From NCBI GenBank assembly GCA_008973525.1, contig WACJ01000265.1, positions 186,001-250,000 of the forward strand: a stretch of DNA of 64,000 bases, given 5' to 3'. The position numbers were made by a program, and so were the translations under genes. The notes under the pieces are model-generated. The model did not search any database and was not told the DNA's origin. It saw nothing but the letters and a program-made list of their open reading frames with translations. Positions 45,001 through 57,000 of the stretch are shown here, piece after piece; the stretch's first letter is position 1, and every line of letters begins with the position of its first letter. The DNA is from Stenopsyche tienmushanensis. Lineage: Eukaryota; Arthropoda; Insecta; Trichoptera; Stenopsychidae.

Positions 45001-48000
45001 ATGCTTGGAACACATTAATATATTATTAGTTGGATCATCTAAATTCCCAGAGGAAATTATTTCTATCATCTGTGAATCAAATATAGTATAATTAACATAC
45101 ATCAAACCATTTCCTCAAAGTCATCACTAATAATTTAGATTAAGAATTTTGGTTTCATGTAAAAATTGATTGATTTCAAGACACATAAACATGATTAGAG
45201 TTCCACAAGATGAAACAGTGCTGCATATAGGGGTCCCAAATGTTCATAAAATCAATTATTCGAATAACGAATATGAAATTAGTAAAACATTCAAATATTT
45301 TATATATATGAGGGTGATTCAAATATAACCCGGAATTTTGCTGTACAAATTTATAAGCGACATATAAAAATCGAATAGGAAGCTTCTTGATCCCGTTATC
45401 GAAGAAAGAAGACGAGAAGTAGAATTTTATGTTGCGCAACGCATTTTCTCCTAAGCCAAAGCGTGAAATTTTGAGGACTTTGGTTTCAAACAAATTTTTG
45501 TTTGATTAAAAGATTGTTAAAAACTCTGACCAATATCTTGGTTGGAATTAACGTGATTAGGGTGTATTTCTTATTTCTTCCATTCGCGTTTTAATATTAG
45601 GTTGTTCCATAAGTCTCTTTCGCAAATGAACACAGATCTAATCATAGCCATAGTTGAAGAAAACCCGCGATATACTGCTCGCGAAATAGCTAACAAGCTA
45701 GAAATTCCACGAACATCCGTCCATAATCATCTGATAAAATTGGGCTACATCAATCGTTCAGATGTGTGGCTTCCTCATGAACTGACTGACTCAAATAAAC
45801 TTCAGCGTATTTCAACATGCGATCTTCTACTCCAACGACATAATAGTCAACCTTTCTTGAAGAGACTTGTCACTGGAGATGAAAGTTGGATACTCTATGA
45901 GAATATCCAACGTAAACGGTCTCGGACCAAGGGTACAGAAGCTTTAACTGTAGCTAAACCTGGCCTACATCCAAAAAAAGTTTTGCTATGCATTTGGTGG
46001 GACTGGAAGGTGGTAGTTTATTATGAGCTACTTCAGCGAAGTGAAACGACCAATTCAACAAAATATTGTTTCCAACTAGACAATCTAAAGGAAAAATTGG
46101 CAAACACCTACAGTTATCAGTATAGTATTGTCGGCATTTTTTTATTTTTTGCATTTCTTTGTTGCAATTTAGACTGACAGAAGAAAATCGAGCAATTATC
46201 TTAAAAAATATATTTTTCATCAGTAATAATTTCCCTGTTCCCCCTGGTCTTTGCAAACCGGTACCTCTTCAAGTTTTTTCAAAAAACGATTTTTTTTGAA
46301 TGATTTGTATGACTTGTAGGATATCGTTGAAAAGGGTACACATTAGAAAAATTTTAAAAACTAAACTAAGTTCAAAATGTTTGTTAGTTTTTTGTTTGGA
46401 GAATTTAGAAGTTGACATCTCTCGTTGGTTTACAAATTGTATGTGATTTTGGAAGCTTATAAGTAATTTTCTTTAAATCAATTGCACAAAATAATGATTT
46501 ATTTTGATCGAAATACATTTCATGCCATTATGACCACAAATTAAAAAGTTATGACGGTTTAAAGGTGAAATTTTGAGTATTTTTTCAAAATTTTGAAAAA
46601 TAACTCTATTTCGACAATCCTAACAGTTGAAACATGGGGCTTATATATGAAACATAGCGAAAGACATATTTTTTTCATATCGGTTTCATTCTGATTCAAA
46701 GCTCTGTTATCTTTTTTATTTCAGTTTTGGTTTCAATTACGTTCCTCTATAACCCGGATCTACATTACGCGATGCTCTCGTGGAAACCTATAACCGTCTT
46801 GCAAAGTCTAATGATTTAATTTCGTATATACCGATTAGACACACGTCCGGCGTTGAATATATTTTGAATGAAAATTCTATTCAGTCGGTTGTTAATTGAG
46901 TGCGTTGTCCAATTAATTCGAAAGAGCTACGGTCGTAAAGTGCGAAGCCGATACTGTTTGTCATCCTACAATATTTCACGGCGGAGGAGACATTTCGAAC
47001 ATTAAGATTAAATTTGTTGTTAAACGAGATCGACGGTTTCAAAATACGGACCGAAATAAAATGCTTATAAAAAATATGGGCCAGTAGCCGCTATTGAGGA
47101 ATTTTCGGTTTCGCATTGTTGGCAGCACTTGTCCGATAGCCGTTGATTTATGGCGGGAACGAGAAAATGTCGCGTTCTATTTTTGAATTTGACAGATAAA
47201 TTATTTTCGAGTGGGAAACTAGAAGTCTTGCGCCATCTATAAAACGGCGCTGGTGCTTCCCGGACATCCCTGCAGGAAATTGGCACCAGTGACACCCGTA
47301 TTTCAAAAAAATGTTAGCTCAGGGAGTCGAGTTGCGTTTTGTTAACACTGTTGCCTGAAAATATTAAGGCATGCATACGGATAAAGATACATTCGATTTC
47401 AACGTGAAATGGATGAGGTAGAATATTTTATTAGAGCTATATATTTTATTAAATAGAAAAACGCGAGTTATTAGGTTATCCGTCCATAATCATCTGACAA
47501 AATTGGGCTACATCAATCGTTCAGATGTGTGGCTTCCTCATGAACTGACTGACTCAAATAATCTTCAGCGTATTTCAACATGCGATCTTCTTCTCTAACG
47601 ACATAATAGCCAACCTCTTTTGAAGAGACTTGTCACTGGAGATGAAAGTTGGATACTCTATGAGAATATCCAACGTGAACGGTCTTGGACCAAGGGTACA
47701 GAAGCTTTAACTGTAGCTAAACCTAGCCTACATCCGAAAAAAAGTTTTGCTATGCATTTGGTGGGACTGGAAGGGGTTAGTTTATTATGAGCTACTTCAG
47801 CAAGGTGAAACGATCAATTCAACAAAATATTGTTTCCAACTAGACAATCTAAAGGATGCAATTGCCAGAAAACGGCCAGAATTAGCGAACAGACGAAGCG
47901 TTGTTTTACATCACGATAACGCCAGGCCTCATGTGTCTTTGCTCGTCAGAAATTAATTATTATCATTTGACTGGGATGTTTTACTTCATCCTCCATACTC

Positions 48001-51000
48001 TCTGGACATTGCCTCTTCAGATTATTATTTCTTTCATTAAAAAAATCTTAACGTGGTAAAAATTTTAATTCAAAAAATGATATAAAAATGTACCTTGATC
48101 AATATTTTGTCAACAAACCTGGGAAATTTTAGCAAGAAGGCATTATGAGGCTTCCGGAGAGATGGAGAAAGGTAATAGAACATAATGGATCATATATTAT
48201 TCAATAAATTTTGATGTAATACAAATTATTGTTTATTTTTTTTTTCGTAATATGGAAAGGAAAGAAACTTATGGGACACCCTAATATTAATATGACCGAT
48301 TAAACTAGATTAAATGATATATTTTAACCATTGTAAATAGTTTGCAAAACGCAATAAACTGTCTATGAGGACTTCAATTGCACAAAAAAAAAATAATGAT
48401 AGTTTGGCTACTCATTCATAGATCTTCTTCATTCTACAGAAAGGATAAAACACCATATGAAAAATACTTTCCCAAGATACGTCTCATATGGAGATTGCCT
48501 ACATCCGATACAAATTGGCACTTCAAAGAAAAACATTAGTCTAATGTTGCTCGTTATAACCGAGTCTTACTGTATTTGAATAACATATTATATGTTTTTT
48601 TTTTATTAAGTGCTTCCTTCTATAGTATGGATATCGAATTTGCACTCGTCAAGTATAATAATATTATATCGGAGCTAGTAACTAAATAAAAAAATCCTTT
48701 TTTATAAAAATCGCATGATTTTGAATTGATGTCGTCCGATGATTTAATATTTTTTCCTCTTAAAAATGTTTCATTGACCGGAACAAATAGTTATGTGTAA
48801 ATCTGATGAATATGCAGGAATATACAGTCAACCCTCCTATAGCATTCACTTCGTTTGTGGCATCTTTCGCGTAAATAACGGATAAAATCACTTGCACTTA
48901 TTAACAAACTAAACACTTACAAATTTTGTATGGGTGACCAATTTTTATAGTGTTTTGTTTCTATAACGTGGTCCCTTACTTGACGCTATAGAAGAATAAA
49001 TTATCCAATTTACATCCCACTACACACACAACATTTTTTTATGAATATATTTGCCTTTTTTTTCAATATTCGAAAATATTGTATATTAGAAGTAATTTAG
49101 AAAGTTAAAACAAGTTGGAATATATGGAACATGATGGTAAAAATATTTATTTTCCTCTCTGAATTAATCAATAAATCATTAGAGGATTTAAAATTAGAAA
49201 TTATTACTGATGAACAATATAATTTTTAAGATAATTGCTCGACGTTCTTCTTTCAGTCTAAATTGCAACAAATAAATGCAAAAAATAAAAAATGCTAACA
49301 ATACTATACTGATAACTGTAGGTGTTTACCAATTTTTAAATAAACGTCCCCAGACGAAGAAATCCAGCGGAGTCAGATCTGGAAATCGTGCGAGCCACCC
49401 TGACACTTAAGACATAGAGTATATGTGTGAAAAGTAGCAAAATACCCCCCTAACCCACTAAAATAATTTGCCAGTTCATGTGCCAAACACCCTGTATATT
49501 GCTTACTATAAAAAAAGAAAAAAAATCTAAATTATGCCAGGAAAAAACCGTAATCGAATTATGGTGTGAAAATTGCTTTTTGAACCATCTTTTTTTAGCA
49601 AACATATCATGAAATCAATGGAAATCCAATTTTCAATCATTACATTTGATAAAAGATATGGTATTTTAAGAAGGAGAATCGCTATAAAATTTAGTCAAAC
49701 TATTATTTGATTCCATTTATATCGGTTTGCCAATGATACATATTTCTACATTTTTATCGCTTGAAGATCACAAAGGCTAGTATTGATTTCTTCAGCAATA
49801 TCCTCCTAATACATTTTCCAACGACGTTGTTGGCCCCATTTCAATGAAACCCACTATCAAGGATTGTTTCTTTATTTTCTAATCCATTAGGCACTTCTTA
49901 GTATTGAGCTTAGCAGTTTCGTAATTTTATCTAATACGTGTAATGCTGCATCTATACTGAAGTTATTTCTCGGAATTAAATACATACATCACGTTTGAAT
50001 ACGTCATTAAAACACTTTCCGTTATCACATCGAAATTAATATCGAATAAACTCATACAAAATTAAATATATGTTGCATTAAACTTAAGAATGTTATTGAA
50101 AAATTTGATTAGAAGACAGACAACCAATCTCCACAAGCCATTTACGTCTATAGCCGCAAACTTTATATATTAATTGTGTCAGAAGTTGATTGTGATTATG
50201 AATTCGCAAATATTGTAATATAAATATAGTATTTATCTCTTAGAGAAATAGTTTTATACTTGTATCGGTCAATCAATGCGCTAAGATGAATGGATGAAAT
50301 CGATCTTTATCCTGCAGTGTCAGAATCGACGATGCTGGCATTTGGGTGCACAAAGTGAAGATACTGATATCCCTTTCATTAGTAGCATATCCAAGGCATG
50401 TTCACCGCGAATGATTTTTATGTAATGTTCCTAAAATAAGTGGTGGCTCGGAATGCTGAACATATCGACACCAGTTATTTAGATCTTTTTATCCGCTAAG
50501 ATCTAAGCCGAAACAATGAGCGCATTGTAAGTGCAGACGTCGGAACTCGAACTTTGGTACCTTGGACGCCTGCCAGGCTATCTATCCACTGGGCCGCCGC
50601 TTTAATTAGAGGGGTCACATACCTATAAATGAATAAAACAAAGCTAATCCTGACATGTCTATTTTGAACCCCTCCACAATTTATAGATCTGCTGACGCAG
50701 AGACGGATTCTTGGATTTTTGTTGAGCGGACGTTTTTTGTCGCAGGGCGATTCGACGCCATCTTCTTATGCCGGTGGAGCCGACGAAAAGTCACCAGGTC
50801 CTCAGATGGAACGAAGATCGCTGATGGGAACCCCCGATGTGGTGCACAAATTCCAACCGCTGCAAGATAAGAGTAAGTTGCATTATTTATGGCGACTCTT
50901 TGCAATCATTGCAAATGGTCTATATAATTGTATAACGCTGTAAAACAACTATAAAACGCCAATAAGGAACTGCTACATTTAGAATTAATTACTATCCAAT

Positions 51001-54000
51001 TTGGAATTTAAACTGATGCTTACAAATTGGACCCAAGACCCGTATATATAATAATCGTGTCAATAAAATGTTATCAATTTTATCGACTAGATCAGGGTTT
51101 CTTCTTCGGAACACTGATGTTCCGCGAAAAATTAATAGCTGTATATATTATAGAGAAATGATACAACAACCAAACTTTTGAAACTTCGAAACTCGACTAT
51201 CTCAATGCACTGAACAGAACGAAAGCCATTCCGGAATCTGATAGATTTTTTAAAACATAATAAATAATAACTTTAAATGCCTCCCTGTAACACGGTAAAA
51301 GAATCAAACGAATAACTCCCTAACAATATCCCAGGAGAGGTAGGCAACCTTACGCCCGTGAGGTACCCTACGCCCGGACGGCAGGATTGTGTGGTCGACT
51401 GGAGGGGGGCGGAGGCGTGGGGGGCGATGGCACAGTTTGCGGGTGCAGACACATCTGTACAGGTCGGGCGCCCATCGGCGACTAATTTTCACCACCCCGC
51501 CGATTAAACTACTGACTTTCCATTAAGCTACCTGATCTCTAAACTCCACATCCTCGAATTGTTCAAAAACAAATAGAACTATTAAAATGTCTCAAGGGCA
51601 AAGACATAACAAGATTGGTCACCAGTTTGAATGCCAGACTATGTTGAATGCCATTATTATACATAGCTCCGAAATGGGTCACAAGGTGAATTTTTAGAAA
51701 ACTAAAATGGAAGGTATTTGGTAAGTTGACACACAATAACGAAAGCTACCACTACTGATTGCTCTTTGAGAGCTAAATATGAGATGTTGGAGAGAGTCAC
51801 ACACTTGGAAGCTATCTGCATGAATCATGTAACAGCGATAGAAAAATTCGCTCTAGGGTAGAACAACTGTATGTACAGAAGGATACTTAAGATCCTATGG
51901 ACTGTTCAAAGGTTCAATGCTGATGTGCTGGCTTTGATAGATAAACAGGTCGAGGTACTCAACACCATTAAAAGACACAAATTTAAATACTATGGCCATG
52001 TCATGAAACTTCTGCGCCTGATAATACTGGGAAAGATCTTGGGTCATCGAAGTCAGGGCCGGCGGAAGACATCATACCTGAAGATGAGGCATTCTTGGGA
52101 GACACCCACCAAACACGCATGCACGACTATTATACTCTACTACGGCTATACAATGCAAAATTAATTTTAAAAAATCAACAACATGAAAATCATGTTAAAC
52201 CCTAAAGGAGTACTATCCCAGGGCCTGTGATCCCCTCTTCACTTTTCAGCAAAAGCACTCTTGTACATTGAGCTCGGAGACGGACAGAGACAGAAGCAGA
52301 CGTAACGCAGTTTGTGAGACAAAGACGGAGAACTTCCCCGCATACATCGCACGATTGTATAGTTCGTTAGCCAATGATATTATCAACAGTGTTTATGTAC
52401 AATTGACTCTGCTTCGAATTGAATATTGTCTTACGCTGATAGGAGCTGACAGAAAGTAATCGGTGTAAAGCGATTATGGCATCAACGACTTCATCGATTT
52501 TAAATTTGCTCACTCCTCAAAAGGTTAAAGCGAAACCGTGCTAAGCGAGGGATGGGTATTTTTTATAATGAGAGTACTTCTTAAACCCGACAAAGCAATT
52601 TTCAGTGACGTAGCTTTAATTATATCGGAATTATATCAATTTAACTGAACTATTATGCTCAACTTTTTTTCGAGAAATCGCCAATTTGCGAGTGAATTCC
52701 AGTGATTCAGAAAGAGGATTCTTACACATTGAGCTCGGAGACAGACACGGAAAGTGTCATGCACGTTGAGTTTGGAGTGAAACAGAGATGGAGAGATTAT
52801 CTTGCGTACATCATACGATTGTATAGATCGTTAACCTAAATTTAGCGACTAATAATGATATGTGAATGATATAATAAATCAATTTCGAGTATATTGTTTA
52901 TGTTTACTTGAAGAAATTACCGAATATTGTGTGCTATCGACAGTGTTTATTTATGTATGTACAAGCTTCATACATGCTGCTGCGGTCCTGACAAATAAGT
53001 GGATTTATATGATGATAAGTGGCGGTCAAGCAAATATAGCAATTTGTCAACATAATATTAATCAACACGTTCCCATGGAATATTTTTGTTTTTGAATACA
53101 AAATATAATCCGAAGGAGCAATGTCTGGAGAATACGAAAAATTCAGTAATGGTTTACGACAATTACCATGTCATAAAATGTTGTCCAACTTTGGATAATT
53201 TTGTTCAAGATTCGGCTTTAACCTTATCAATTCAAAGTGCACAACGTTTTGAAATTTTTATCATAAGTCATTTTATCAAATTATTTTTGGATGTGATTCA
53301 CTTTCTGTAATCATATTAATCGTGAGACTTGGATACATTTTTTCTCGATATAATCTCAATCCTTCTTAATGGGGTATATAAAGGAAATCCATCATATATA
53401 ATATTTTGCCTATCTTGCTTCTAATAACAAAATTACAATGTTACAAGGCATCGTTTCATATACGAATATGGCACATTTTGACGAATTTTTGAATCATTCT
53501 AAGAACAAATTTGAATTATACGACAGTTCTCGTTGGTGTTGCGAAGCCGACGCCGCATGCTACGCATACCGTAGACTGCCAGGCATACTGACATCGGGCT
53601 ATACATAAAGGAAAGAATTTCTTCTTCGAGTGCCATGTGCAATTACAAAGAGCGTCAGGTCGTTATATTAGAAGTATGCCATGACGCATAGCGTTCATTA
53701 CATCAAATTTCAATATCGAATGGGTGTTTTTGTTAGAAAAGCCAAAACGGAAAACTTGCAAGGGGAGAGCCGGCATCGACGTATTTGTCTATCAACAGTT
53801 TCGGCGCAAGAACTCAGGGCAGAATTTGTTCTAACAGTTCGAGCGAAAAATTTCAACGACTGATGGATGCTATCGAGTGGAAAATTCTCGAGGAAAAAAG
53901 GAGGAAATTAATTTGGCAAATAGAAAAGTAAGCGCGAGGGGTTGGCATTTCAGTAAAACAGCAAGATCGAATTAATATTCAGCTTGAGAATTCTATTCTT

Positions 54001-57000
54001 GTGAATTGATTCAGCTATTAGCATAATCGTAAGAGAAAATTCGTATATATATACAGCCATGTCTCGGTTTTGCACGCTAAAATAATTTCGCAAATCAACG
54101 TATAAATAAAGATTAAGATTTATATTAGGTTGGGTCATAAATAGTTGCCGGCGAAGAGAAGTCGTTATAATTATTCGGTTTTACCCTTGATGAATTATCC
54201 GCATTGGCGAGTATAGGGTGTCATTAGATAAGTATGAGTCTTATCAGTCTTTCGACAACAGTTAAACTTGTCAGATCTTATGCTATAGTATTTTTTCTCG
54301 TAAAATGGAAGTGTGTGAACGGACAATAATGAATTGATTTTTTTAAATTTTGCTCGGGAGATGAGCGAAATTTGCACCCTGCGACCCTGCAAGATGAACC
54401 AAGGGCAGGTGAAGACATTTTAAAGGTGTTATTGGAACAAAATCCACGTTAATTGTATGCAAAAGACAGCGCGTTTATGGTTGGGGGGGGGGGGGAATGT
54501 ATTATATGTATGGTGGGATCATCGAGGAATAATCCACCAGGAGCTTATAAATCGAAATAAACAATCAACTCAACAGCTACAACGTGTTTAACCCCGAAAG
54601 GAGTACTATCCCAGGGCCAGAGACCCCACCCCCTCCACTTGTTCGAAAGAGCACTCTTATACATTGAGCTCGGAGACAGACAGGGACAGAGAGAGAGAAC
54701 GTAGTGCAGTTCGGGAGACAGAGACGAAGAGCTTCCCTGCATACATCACACGATTGTATTGATCGTTAGCCAAAATTTATCGACTAATAATGATTTCGAT
54801 TTCAAGTGTGTTATTTGTTTATGCAAAAAAACTACCGAATATTTTGTGCTATCGACATTGAATAAGTCTTTGTCCAATTATCATTCCTTTCTAAAGCAGG
54901 AGCAAATGAATCGATCGACGTGGTCTTGTATATTATCAACAGTGTTTATTTACAATTGACTCTGCCTCGAATTGAATATTGTCTTACGCTGCTAGGAGTT
55001 GACAGAAAGTAATCGGTGTAAAACGATCATGGCATCAACGACTTTATCAATTTTAAATTTGCTCACTCCTTAAAAGGTGAAGAAAAACGCCCTTCTCTCG
55101 TCGATCGGAAAAATGTCAGGTTTTGATAAGTTACCAGTAAAATAGGAGAATATTATCACTAATAATGGTGAATATGTAATAGAGTAATATTTCTTTGTTA
55201 TATTGTTAAAGCAAAATACATGTTTGAAAAAAAAATCGGCAAATATTTATGAATCAACCTAATATATTAAGTAAACCCAATATTAATGTCACATTTTCAC
55301 AGATGAAGTTTTTAAACAATCATCTTCATCCCATCATCCAGAAAAGACGTATGTTGACATTTTTATTTTTAAAAAAATTATAGAAAATTCGAAGATTGTT
55401 TTGAGTTTTAAAAAATATCTGGAAATATCGTCTTGTGAGGATGAAGTGGTCCTAAAAACTCAAATTGAAGAAAATCCAACAACTACTATCGATGAATTAT
55501 CAAAGAAGACCGATGTCTGAAAATGTAAAGAAAAAGGAAAATGACAGATGTGTAGTGATGTCAACCTGAATATATAGTATACTAGTTGCAATGCCACGTC
55601 TCGCATAATAAACTGAGTACAGAAACAATATTTTTACTATCCTTATGTTATTTCCGCAAGTGTAAACAATAAGTTAACAACGTTCTATTGCAATCGGATG
55701 AACGGTATGGCAGTGCATTAAATACGAACAAACAAACATTGATTTTTATATATTAGACAGACTATGCCTATGTTACTCGCGCAATCCTCAGCAGTAAGTG
55801 GACGAAGTTTAATCGCAATCTGATGAACGGTATGGCAGCGCATTACACACGAACAAACAGAGATTCATTTTAATATATTAGATATGTGTATAAAGATGCG
55901 TTTAAATTGGGCAAATATTCACGAAGACATTAAGACGAATAAAAGTGACAGTTGGATGCGGAAATTGCAAAGCACAGGAATGCCAACCTGACATCTTACC
56001 TGTCCCATTTATCTAATCTTTTTGAAATATCGAAATAAAACCTAATAAAATGAAGCTAGATTGATGGTTATGAAAGAAAGAAGGATTACGTGAGCATCTT
56101 TTCTGTTATCTCCCATGAAGATCGCTCATGTCCTTTAATACGAATGTGGCACGATAAAAATGAACGTAAAACACAGTGTTGGACCATTTGACTCCAATGC
56201 TACATTCAAAGAAGTTCCACAAATATTTCATAATAGATAAAATCTGTCATAAAAGGAACAAAAACGATGATCCAGACGTGGATGAAACGTTTTAAGCTAT
56301 GAAAGCAACTATGTCACAAGCAAGCTGGTGTTAATTTTACATCTTGTCTCATTATTTTAATGGCCCAAGGGAGGTGTGCGCACCAAATGGTGCGTGATCT
56401 CCTTTCATGTCCTGAAGCAGTTAATTGCCTCTTCCGCTGACCAAGACACATGTAACCCATAAAATAAACAGGACCAGTGCTACATGATTTTGCACTCATG
56501 CCAATAATTATGTTCCGTTTTGACGACATTTAAAAAATGATCGAAGAATTCTTCGATGTGGACCGACGAGGATCATCCCTCATGTCAAACTGGCCAATTT
56601 TTCATATCCAAGAATAGATCCGTATTACAGGAATTACTTCAGCTGCTTGAGTAGCACCCTCATTAGCACATATGCTCTTATCTGCGAAAGTATTAATTCA
56701 TTCAATTAAAAAAATGAGTAGATTTTAAACAGAAAGTTTTAAGGTAAAAGACTGCGCTGTGTGTTGTGTAATATATAATAAAATGGGCTTGCTACTGATG
56801 TAGCGGTTGATATGCTACGTATACCCGTAGCGTTTCTATGATGTATACTACGAATGATTATCTCTCCATTACCATCTAATTGTCGCTTTGAGTTTCACTT
56901 TGCGTGACGTTTAACCAAATTTGCCCTATTGCACCTATACATATTTCACTTCAAAAATACATAAAAATCAACGCAATATTTAAAAAAAAATTGTTTTGTT

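Larger units (their letters stand above)
42682..50745 (+). other. nau intron 2 (8.1 kb)
   Basis: GTAATT at the start, ttttttgtcgcag at the end. It holds a LINE remnant (42790-43680), mariner copies at 45600 and 47476, IS630-type fragments at 46094-46668 and 49196-49440, a palindrome cluster (44522-44557), a GC-richer island at 46830-47330 and a tRNA-derived SINE head (50520-50602). Confidence 0.75.

Noticed and set aside
50687..50745. Alternative 5' extension of nautilus exon 3 using the acceptor at 50686
   Set aside because: It would be phase 2, incompatible with the phase-0 donor of exon 2, and codes T-rich intron-like residues.
56314..56529. Possible Tc1-like transposase fragment on the minus strand
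   Set aside because: Only a short weak resemblance ([12 protein letters not shown]) and no catalytic motif.
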